Origin: Candidatus Woesearchaeota archaeon
GTDB taxonomy: Archaea > Nanobdellota > Nanobdellia > Woesearchaeales > JACRKL01
Assembly (NCBI GenBank): GCA_016219795.1
Contig: JACRKK010000008.1
Coordinates: forward strand, 1 to 10,567
Reading direction: 5' to 3'
DNA length: 10,567 nucleotides
Shown: piece by piece, positions 4,819 through 10,567 of the stretch
How the letters are laid out: the number at the start of each line of letters is the position of its first letter
Position numbering within the stretch: position 1 is the stretch's first letter
Notes under the pieces: generated by a model
Told to the model about the DNA's origin: nothing
Seen by the model: only the letters and a program-made list of their open reading frames with translations
Databases searched by the model: none
Program-made: the position numbers and the translations under genes

Positions 4819-7697
4819 CCAGGCGGTGGCGGTATAACCCGTATTCCCTTCGCAAGAATGTTAATAAATGTGTTACCTTGCTTATGTCTGCAGAGGGTGT
4901 CCTTATTGTCTTCACAGTCACAGGTCCATACCAAAGTCCACCCTCCTTTTTCCAGACCTGCGAAGAAAGCAAAGAGGTTCTTGGTGTTTTGCCCAGATTG
5001 CAATAGCGACACTATTTCAGTGAACTGTTCGGGGATTTTAGGGAGGATTACTGCAAAGGTTGTGCCTTTTCCAAGCACACTCTTTACTGCAATAAATCCT
5101 TTGTGGAGGCTTACAATTTCCTTGACTATGGCGAGGCCAAGCCCTGTGCCCCCTTGCTTTCTTGAGGTCTTATTCTCGATTTGATAAAATTTATCAAAGA
5201 TATAGGGGATCTTCTTTTTTTCCATACCTATGCCAAAATCCTTGACATAAAATAGGGTTACATGTTTAGTCACTTTTGCACCAAGGATGACGTTTTGGTT
5301 GGGGTTGCTAAATTTAATGGCATTGCTGAGGAGATTGGTGAGGACTTGCTCAATTTTGTCTTTATCAAGGCTGCAGGGAGGAAGTTTTAGGGGAGAATCA
5401 ACAACAAGCAAAACCTTGTGTCGCAAAGCAAACCCAATCATACTATTATTAACTTTCTGAATGATGTCATGGGGGTCTTCGGGACGGGGGTTGAAGTTAA
5501 TTTTTCCTGACTCAAGATAAGATAAATCAAGAATATCTTCAATGAGGTGTTTCAGCCTATTAGTTTCGTCATTGATAATGTGCAGGCATTTCTTGACAAT
5601 GTCTGGGTTTTTTACTTTTTCCATAAGGAGTAAGGAAGTGTATCCCTTTATGCTGGTCAGTGGTGTACGCAACTCGTGAGAAACTGCACTTACAAAATCA
5701 GATTTAAGGGTGTCCAGTTCTGTTAGACGTTTGTTTTTTTCCTCGAGTTCTCTTGTTGCCCTGTAGACTTCATCCTGCAGTATTTCGTTGAACTGTTTGG
5801 TGCGTTGGTAGAGCTGGGCTTTAACAAGGGAAACTGCAATTTGATTGGCAAAGATCATAAGGGTGTCTAAGTTCCAGTCGGAAAGTGGTTTTTTGCTGTG
5901 TTTGTTATCAACCGTAATTATCCCTACCGGAAGGTCTTTTGAGAACATAGGGAAATCTGCATATTCACGGACCCCTTCCTTATCCAAAACGGTGGTGAGG
6001 TCATTTTTTTTTTCTTGGATGATGACTGGGCGCTTTTCGCTAATAGAACGGACCGCTGTTGTGCGGCGGCTGATGTTCAGACATACTTTAGAGAATATTT
6101 CTTCAGGAAAATGAGATGATTGGGCACCACAGAGTTGTTTTCTCTCCTCATCGTAGAGATAAATATGGATCCTGTCAAACCCAAGGCCCTTGAATGTGTT
6201 GATGGCTTTTGCAAGGATGTCGCGGACATTAGTCAGAATCTGAAGTTTGGTGCCGTTTTCATAGAGGGCAAGCAGTTCTTTATTACGTTTGACAAGTTGA
6301 GAGTAAAGTCGTGCATTTTCCAAGGTCAGGGCAATTTTATTGACGAGAAGAATCAGAAGCTGTGATGTCTCTGAAAAATTGTCGGGCTTATCACTTTCGA
6401 GATTGAGCACACCGATAACCCTATTTTTAAGCAAAAGAGGGATAACTATTTCCGAACGTGTGGTCTTACTTACCTGGTAATATCTGCGATCGCCAACGAT
6501 ATCAGGGATTACTAAGATTCTTTTTTCACGAACTGCCGTACCAGTCAATCCACGGCCATGACTAACTGCTGCATCAAACCCAAGGATTTGCATCTTGCTA
6601 ATACCATAGGCGTACTTTATGGAGAACCGTTCATTTTTATCAGGGAGATGGATAGTGCCTAGTGTTGCACGAGATATTTCAATGAACTTTTGAAGCATTT
6701 TCTGGAGAAGATCCTCATAATTGAGTGTGTTTCCGATTTTTTGAGATAAATCAAGAAGGGTGGTGAGGTTTTGCTTGTCTTTTTTTATCTGCTCATAAAG
6801 TTTTGCATTTTCTATGGTGGAGGCGGCTTCTTCTGCTAATGCAATAAACAATTGGGTTTCTCCTTCGCTAAATTCTCGATGTTTTTTTGTGGAAATGGTC
6901 AATGTGCCAATGACTGTGCCGTGGATAAATAAGGGGACACCAAGAAACGATATTTTTGCGGTTGTATTTCTGTCGGGTTCTCCAAAACGGTGGTCTTTGC
7001 TGATGTCAGCAATATAGAGTGGTTTCTTTACCCGTAGGATATAAGAACTTGCGCGCATCCTCATCTCTGCCCCAGTAGAAGAAGATGATCCCTCTGGAAA
7101 ATGAGAAGAGTATTGTTTTAGTCCGTTCTGATCGTTATCCTTAAGGTAAATCTCACAAGTAGTTACACGAGTAAGTTTTACTATTTTTACAATAATTAGG
7201 TTAAGGATAACTTCAAGATCCAGGGTAGAGCTAATGGTTTTGCGGATATCGTAGAGGGCTGATAGCCTCTCTACCTTTTTATGGAGTTCATGTTCTAGAT
7301 GTTTGCGTTGAGATATATCGCGCCCTATGCCAAGGATACCTATAACTTCCCCTGTTTTCCGAAGAGGGGAGGTGTTAAGTTCAATAAATTTTTTCTCTCC
7401 CCGTTTTGTGATAAGAGCTATTTCGTAGCTTCGGCCTTTGATGCCCCTCAGCCGCTCTTTGAATTCTTTGGTTGTTTTTTCTAGTGATCCTTGGTCTATA
7501 AGCCCAAGCTCTATGAAGTTCCTGCCAAGAACTTCTCTTGATTTATACCCGGTTATTTCTTCTGCCTGTTTGTTAAAAAAGGTGAACCTGCCTTGTTTGT
7601 CAAGAGTGTAGACCCCGTCGTTTGCACTGTTAATTATTTGCAGAAAATTCCTGCTATCCAACAGCGCCTCATCTGTCCGAATGTTCGTTTTATTCAT
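4806..7697 (-). CDS. Cytosolic PAS-GAF-GAF-GAF hybrid-sensor histidine kinase with SWIM-like tail
   Basis: The 963 residues have no membrane segment. In order there is a PAS/PAC domain (~17-130), three GAF domains (~155-297, ~325-462, ~486-625), a coiled-coil linker (~627-665), a HisKA domain with H674 in SHELRTPL, and an ATPase domain. The ATPase has the N box (N788, N792), the G1 box DFGIGM (820-825), FDKFYQ and the G2 box GGTGLGLAI (849-857). All residues needed for autophosphorylation are present. There is no receiver of its own, so the two receiver proteins upstream in the operon are the obvious phosphate acceptors. PAS and GAF domains bind small ligands or cofactors, but no specific ligand can be read. 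Residues ~890-963 go beyond the usual kinase end and contain C926-x-C928-x7-C936-x-H938, a SWIM-type zinc signature. The ATG at 7697 lies seven bases after the receiver gene's stop. Confidence 0.9.
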   Translation of the reverse strand: MNKTNIRTDEALLDSRNFLQIINSANDGVYTLDKQGRFTFFNKQAEEITGYKSREVLGRNFIELGLIDQGSLEKTTKEFKERLRGIKGRSYEIALITKRGEKKFIELNTSPLRKTGEVIGILGIGRDISQRKHLEHELHKKVERLSALYDIRKTISSTLDLEVILNLIIVKIVKLTRVTTCEIYLKDNDQNGLKQYSSHFPEGSSSSTGAEMRMRASSYILRVKKPLYIADISKDHRFGEPDRNTTAKISFLGVPLFIHGTVIGTLTISTKKHREFSEGETQLFIALAEEAASTIENAKLYEQIKKDKQNLTTLLDLSQKIGNTLNYEDLLQKMLQKFIEISRATLGTIHLPDKNERFSIKYAYGISKMQILGFDAAVSHGRGLTGTAVREKRILVIPDIVGDRRYYQVSKTTRSEIVIPLLLKNRVIGVLNLESDKPDNFSETSQLLILLVNKIALTLENARLYSQLVKRNKELLALYENGTKLQILTNVRDILAKAINTFKGLGFDRIHIYLYDEERKQLCGAQSSHFPEEIFSKVCLNISRRTTAVRSISEKRPVIIQEKKNDLTTVLDKEGVREYADFPMFSKDLPVGIITVDNKHSKKPLSDWNLDTLMIFANQIAVSLVKAQLYQRTKQFNEILQDEVYRATRELEEKNKRLTELDTLKSDFVSAVSHELRTPLTSIKGYTSLLLMEKVKNPDIVKKCLHIINDETNRLKHLIEDILDLSYLESGKINFNPRPEDPHDIIQKVNNSMIGFALRHKVLLVVDSPLKLPPCSLDKDKIEQVLTNLLSNAIKFSNPNQNVILGAKVTKHVTLFYVKDFGIGMEKKKIPYIFDKFYQIENKTSRKQGGTGLGLAIVKEIVSLHKGFIAVKSVLGKGTTFAVILPKIPEQFTEIVSLLQSGQNTKNLFAFFAGLEKGGWTLVWTCDCEDNKDTLCRHKQGNTFINILAKGIRVIPPPPGWSL

Positions 7698-7703
7698 ACC
7701 AGT

Positions 7704-8066
7704 CTACCCCGCCTGCCTCTGCACGGCTTCCAAAAGCTGCAAGGGGTCAAATGGTTTCATGAGGTATTCATCGGTGCCTGCCTCGTGTCCTTTTTTTTGG
7801 TCAGATGGTGTGTTTTTTGCTGTCACCATAATCACCCTGATCTTACTTGTCTTTGGGTTTTGCTTAATTTTTTTGCAGAGCTCATAGCCATCAAGTTTTG
7901 GTAACATGATGTCAAGAATGATGACTGCCGGATTTACCTCCCTGGTCAGTGTAAGACCGTCTTTTCCGTTGTCTGCAAAATACAGTTCGTAGTCCTCATT
8001 GAGTATCATGCCCTCCATCTGGGCAATATTTTCTTCGTCCTCTATAATCACTATTTTCTTTTTCAT
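7704..8066 (-). CDS. Stand-alone receiver-domain response regulator
   Basis: The 120 residues are a complete receiver domain with no output domain. It has the acidic pocket E9-D10, phospho-acceptor D52 in IILDIMLPKLDG, T82 in VIMVTAK and K104 in MKPFDP. Single-domain receivers usually act by protein contact or as phosphate shuttles (CheY- or Spo0F-like). Lying between a multidomain regulator and an orphan kinase, it probably carries phosphate between them or offers a second output. The start is firm: GAGGTGATCC (8077-8068), almost a full complement of the 16S rRNA 3' end, sits just before the ATG and directly after the upstream stop codon. It is the best ribosome-binding site in the window, suggesting strong translation relative to the other operon genes. 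Confidence 0.9.
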   Translation of the reverse strand: MKKKIVIIEDEENIAQMEGMILNEDYELYFADNGKDGLTLTREVNPAVIILDIMLPKLDGYELCKKIKQNPKTSKIRVIMVTAKNTPSDQKKGHEAGTDEYLMKPFDPLQLLEAVQRQAG

Positions 8067-8067
8067 G

Positions 8068-8077
8068 GGATCACCTC
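8068..8077 (-). promoter_or_regulatory. Near-perfect Shine-Dalgarno site of the receiver gene
   Basis: GAGGTGATCC on the minus strand ends one base before the ATG at 8066-8064, with the GAGGTG core about 6-7 bases away. It contrasts with the leaderless starts of the promoter-proximal genes. Confidence 0.6.
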
Positions 8078-8078
8078 G

Positions 8079-8984
8079 TTATGGCCTGGAAAGCTGCTGC
8101 CTGAGGGCAGAAGCGGTTTCTTGTCTTGGAATGGGGCATATTTCATCTCTTCCCAAAAGATAGGGGATGGACCGTTCAAGAACAGAAGTGACTTGCCTGT
8201 GTACGTTCTCCCGTGCAATAACAATGAATTCTGTGGAGGAGATTACACTTACAATACCCTTACCCTCAACCTCGTGTTCTATACATCGGAATAGAAGATT
8301 TCTTTTTCCTAGTGATGCAAGAAGGCCCGGGAGGCTGATTCTTAGGATGTAGGGTTGCTTCTTGTCGTCACTCATGGAATCAATGGTCGCCAATAATTCT
8401 TTTCGGTTTGGTAATTCTATATTATTTAAGAGGTTCTTGATCATGCCCTCCAGTTCTAGGGGGTCAAAAGGTTTGGTAAGATATTCGTCTGCGCCGCAGT
8501 CCATGCCCCTTACTTTGTCTTTGAGCTGTTGCTTTGCTGAAAGGAGGATTACTGGAATATGCGCGGTCTCTGGACTTGCCTTGATCGTTTGACAGACAGT
8601 GAATCCATCAATTCCAGGCATCATTAAATCAAGAATTACTAGCTCTGGTTGTTCGTGAAGTTTTTGCAGTGCCTGCATACCACTGTATGCCTCAAGAATG
8701 GTGTACTTTCCTGTAGGAAGGCTCCATTTGACTAAGTTGATAATATGGGGTTCATCATCAACGATAAGGATTTTTGGTTTTGTTTCCTGTTTGCGCCAGA
8801 TGGTGGCCTGCGCAATATTTTGTGCGGATAGAAAGCCTTGTGCTTTCAGAATCTCAAGATATTTTGTTACCGTTATTCTGTTGTGGCTTATCTGTTTTGC
8901 AATCTGGCTTGCGGAAAGCCCGCCAGTCTCCTTTTCCAAATGAGTCATTATTTTTTTTTTGATATCTTCGCGCGATTTGGCCAT
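8079..8984 (-). CDS. Response regulator: winged helix - receiver - degenerate GGDEF-like domain
   Basis: Numbering is from the ATG at 8984 (301 residues), chosen because GGGTGGTGA lies just upstream; GTG 8996 and GTG 8993 are possible longer starts. Residues 1-65 are a winged helix (LSASQIAKQISHNRITVTKYLEILKAQGFL). Residues 70-185 are a receiver with D76-D77, phospho-acceptor D119, S149 in place of the usual Thr, and K171. Residues ~188-280 resemble a worn-down GGDEF domain: LPNR (191-194) matches the family's entry motif, and SSTEF (249-253) sits where GGDEF would be, followed by IVIA and a closing helix. The Gly-Gly and first Asp needed for diguanylate synthesis are lost, so it is more likely a protein- or nucleotide-binding module. 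An N-terminal DNA-binding domain before the receiver is an unusual order. It is first in the operon and may bind the palindrome upstream. Confidence 0.8.
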   Translation of the reverse strand: MAKSREDIKKKIMTHLEKETGGLSASQIAKQISHNRITVTKYLEILKAQGFLSAQNIAQATIWRKQETKPKILIVDDEPHIINLVKWSLPTGKYTILEAYSGMQALQKLHEQPELVILDLMMPGIDGFTVCQTIKASPETAHIPVILLSAKQQLKDKVRGMDCGADEYLTKPFDPLELEGMIKNLLNNIELPNRKELLATIDSMSDDKKQPYILRISLPGLLASLGKRNLLFRCIEHEVEGKGIVSVISSTEFIVIARENVHRQVTSVLERSIPYLLGRDEICPIPRQETASALRQQLSRP

Positions 8985-9062
8985 CTTATTCACCACCCTG
9001 TTTTTGTGGGTGATAAAAAGGGTTGCAGTGCATTTTTCCAGAACATATGCTCACCCCCGAAC

Positions 9063-9078
9063 TATACAGTTCTGTATA
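9063..9078. promoter_or_regulatory. Perfect palindrome at the predicted start site of the signalling operon
   Basis: TATACAG-TT-CTGTATA has two perfect 7-base arms. It lies about 10-30 bases downstream of the leftward TATA box and covers the predicted start near 9064, a position where a bound protein would block transcription. The winged-helix regulator encoded by the first gene is a candidate for the protein, by inference only. Confidence 0.5.
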
Positions 9079-9087
9079 ACACTAAAG

Positions 9088-9096
9088 TATATAAAT
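9088..9096 (-). promoter_or_regulatory. TATA box of the two-component operon
   Basis: On the minus strand ATTTATATA predicts transcription start near 9064, giving a leader of about 80 bases before ATG 8984. It is the left member of a symmetric pair of TATA elements in this divergent promoter. Confidence 0.55.
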
Positions 9097-9134
9097 ATTT
9101 TGGTGTCGGTTTAAACGAGTATCCAAATATTTAT
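9091..9134. repeat. Inverted repeat joining the divergent TATA boxes
   Basis: ATAAATATTTTGG (9091-9103) is the inverse of CCAAATATTTAT (9123-9134) except for one extra T. The arms overlap the leftward and rightward TATA boxes, so the promoter pair is nearly mirror-symmetric about 9113. Confidence 0.5.
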
Positions 9135-9137
9135 AAA
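9130..9137 (+). promoter_or_regulatory. TATA box of the SpoIIM-family gene
   Basis: TTTATAAA is centred at 9133.5, almost exactly 27 bases before the ATG at 9160. This predicts a leaderless mRNA; the AGAGGT touching the ATG is too close to work as a ribosome-binding site. Confidence 0.6.
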
Positions 9138-9159
9138 GTGGGCTCCTCACAAAAGAGGT

Positions 9160-10011
9160 ATGGTCCTGGAAGCCCTTATAGACCCCACCAAGGCGGAGAG
9201 AAAGCAGTGGGTGATGTTTTTTATTGGTTTCTTATATTCGTCGGTTGCATTGGGGTTGGGGTATTGGGTTTTCCAGAGCAATGCTGGTCTTGTGATGGTG
9301 TTTCTTACAGTACTGGCTGTTGTCCCGTTGATGTATAACACCATCAAACTTGAAGAGATGAAAGATCTCAACATTTCTGATGAGCGGACTCTGCTCCGAG
9401 AACATGGCAAAGCACTCAGTTTTTTTATGTTTTTATTCTTTGGTATCGTTATTTCCTGTATGGTGTGGTATATTGTGCTTCCGTCCGGGGTTGTATCATC
9501 CCTTTTTTCTATCCAATCTAGTACGATTGCAGAGGTTAATGGAAAGATAACGGGCGATGTGGTTTTGGAACTAGGGTTGTTTTGGAAGATTTTCAGTAAT
9601 AATTTATGGGTATTGATGTTTTGCATCGTATTTGCGTTTTTGTATGGGTTTGGGGCCATATTTATTCTGACATGGAACGCATCAGTCATTGGTGTGGCCC
9701 TTGGGAATTTTGTGCGAAGTGGTCTTGCAGAAATTGCAACAAAAGAGGGCGTAACGACGCTTGCAAATTATTTCCAAATTATCTCATTGGGTATTCTGCG
9801 TTATGCTGTCCATGGCATCCCCGAGGTCCTTGCCTATTTTGTAGGGGGTTTGGCGGGAGGTATTATTTCCGTTGCGGTTATTAAACACGATTTTGGTAGC
9901 AATAGGTTTGGGACAATCGTTACGGACTCTTTAGATTTGTTTATTATTGCATTGGGGCTCTTATTTGTTGCCGCACTTCTTGAGGTTTTTGTAACGCCCG
10001 CTCTTTTGTAG
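9160..10011 (+). CDS. SpoIIM / DUF95-family integral membrane protein
   Basis: The 283-residue polytopic membrane protein has hydrophobic segments at about 17-37, 42-60, 86-106, 149-172, 205-240 (probably broken by HGIPE) and 258-279. The family marks are FWKIFSNNLWVLMFCIVFAFLYGFGAIFILTWNASVIG (starting ~141) and the GILRYAVHGIPEVLAYFVGGLAGG block (~211-234). In Bacillus SpoIIM belongs to an engulfment complex, but archaea do not sporulate, and archaeal members are widespread with unknown function, perhaps in membrane remodelling or transport. It is monocistronic, divergent from the signalling operon and convergent with the OB-fold gene, with an 11-base gap between the two 3' ends. The shared promoter region suggests possible coordinated control. 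The family call is confident; the function is not known. Confidence 0.85.
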   Translation: MVLEALIDPTKAERKQWVMFFIGFLYSSVALGLGYWVFQSNAGLVMVFLTVLAVVPLMYNTIKLEEMKDLNISDERTLLREHGKALSFFMFLFFGIVISCMVWYIVLPSGVVSSLFSIQSSTIAEVNGKITGDVVLELGLFWKIFSNNLWVLMFCIVFAFLYGFGAIFILTWNASVIGVALGNFVRSGLAEIATKEGVTTLANYFQIISLGILRYAVHGIPEVLAYFVGGLAGGIISVAVIKHDFGSNRFGTIVTDSLDLFIIALGLLFVAALLEVFVTPALL

Positions 10012-10022
10012 TGGGCAAAACG

Positions 10023-10567
10023 CTAGATTGTTTTAAGTTTTCCGGGGTGTATCTCAAACACTTCTCCTTCTTTTTTGAGGTCTTCAATTACCTGCTCAAG
10101 GTTTTCTCCTTTAACACCCGCTAGAACAGATTCAATATCAACACCTTCTCCTTTATCGTTTTTCTCTATAAATTCATAAACCAAATCGTAAGCCTGCTTT
10201 CCTTGGGGGAGGGGTTCTAGAAAAATGGGGGAGGGGATTGGCCCCCTAATCGTTGTTTGGGGGCTTGGATTGAAATCTAGTTCTTTTTTACGGATCTCAA
10301 GCCATCGCTTGTTATTTACTCTTTTGATGATTTCAGGAGCAACAAGGAAAGTGCCATTAAACTCCCTGACCCTCCCTATGACAAGGACGATGTCACCAAT
10401 GGATATCTGGGTATTTTGAGGGAGCGGTTCAAAAGACCCAACGGCAATAGCGCCCGTACCATCTTCCATGATAAAACCTAAAAGCCCCTCTGGAGACTGG
10501 GGTGCTTCCCCTATCTTTACTCCCAGAATGTTAACACGAGAGACTTGTCTGCCGTCGGAGAGCACTA
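10023..10567 (-). CDS. RPA-like OB-fold single-stranded-DNA-binding protein (5' end missing)
   Basis: The frame enters from beyond the right edge; a GTG at 10565 is internal to the fold and unlikely to be the start. The visible ~181 residues begin with an OB fold: SDGRQVSRVNILGVKIGE, then IMEDGTGAIAVGSFEP, then IGDIVLVIGRVREFNGTFLVAPEIIKRV. A proline-rich linker follows. A C-terminal winged helix (KQAYDLVYEFIEKNDKGEG...VIEDLKKEGEVFEIHPGKLK) ends the protein. An OB fold plus winged helix is the arrangement of RPA32-type subunits and of archaeal RPA-associated proteins, which protect single-stranded DNA in replication and repair. No zinc finger is seen in this part. The upstream gene neighbourhood, which often includes a second RPA subunit, lies outside the window. 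Confidence 0.8.
   Translation of the reverse strand, partial: VLSDGRQVSRVNILGVKIGEAPQSPEGLLGFIMEDGTGAIAVGSFEPLPQNTQISIGDIVLVIGRVREFNGTFLVAPEIIKRVNNKRWLEIRKKELDFNPSPQTTIRGPIPSPIFLEPLPQGKQAYDLVYEFIEKNDKGEGVDIESVLAGVKGENLEQVIEDLKKEGEVFEIHPGKLKTI

Noticed and set aside
9147..9689. A 180-codon minus-strand open frame opposite the SpoIIM gene
   Set aside because: It is a shadow of a clearly recognisable membrane protein and shows no domain or promoter of its own.
10012..10040. Terminator between the convergent SpoIIM and OB-fold genes
   Set aside because: Only short T runs (TTGTTTTAAGTTTT) are present and no stem is visible; too weak to list.
1..10567. CRISPR array, tRNA, rRNA or insertion-sequence transposase
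   Set aside because: No regularly spaced direct repeats, no cloverleaf-like or rRNA-like sequence, and no transposase motifs were seen on either strand.

Overview
The window looks like a piece of an archaeal chromosome. Genes start just downstream of TTTATATA-type TATA boxes: several start codons lie 25-27 bases from the box centre, as expected for leaderless mRNAs. Internal operon genes instead use Shine-Dalgarno-like sites or ATGA overlaps. The gene content is also archaeal: a COG1750-type Lon-like protease, a METTL5-like methyltransferase, an archaeal SpoIIM/DUF95 membrane protein and an RPA-like OB-fold protein. The taxon is inferred only loosely. A DPANN-type (Woesearchaeota-like) or euryarchaeal genome would fit; no rRNA or marker gene settles it.

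Layout. Positions 1-54 (-) hold the first 18 codons of an exported or membrane protein that leaves the window. Positions 176-1178 (+) hold an MntA/HepT-type toxin-antitoxin pair: the winged-helix/nucleotidyltransferase partner is intact, but the HEPN partner has lost its core, and palindromes with an in-frame TAG stand in its place. Positions 1179-1322 are GC-rich nested palindromes. Positions 1323-1821 (+) encode a small zinc-ribbon protein overlapping an alkylguanine-DNA alkyltransferase domain with a non-canonical C-Y-D triad. Positions 1857-4270 (+) encode an exported, doubly anchored Lon-like serine protease coupled by ATGA to a METTL5-like methyltransferase.

Positions 8984 down to 4259 (-) form one signalling operon. 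It runs: a winged-helix/receiver/degenerate-GGDEF regulator, a stand-alone receiver, a 963-residue PAS-GAF-GAF-GAF histidine kinase with a SWIM-like CxCx7CxH tail, and a CoaE-like P-loop kinase frameshifted at an A9 tract. Positions 9160-10011 (+) encode a SpoIIM-family membrane protein, divergent from the signalling operon across a 175-base symmetric promoter region with a perfect palindrome at the predicted operon start site. Positions 10023-10567 (-) hold the 3' part of an RPA-like single-stranded-DNA-binding protein.

How the parts may work together. The kinase and the two receivers are very likely one phosphorelay. The kinase has no membrane segments, so its PAS and GAF domains should sense cytoplasmic signals. 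The most interesting points are the decayed GGDEF-like output domain and the SWIM-like tail in this relay, the gutted HEPN toxin beside an intact antitoxin, the altered alkyltransferase triad, and the homopolymer frameshift in the CoaE-like gene.
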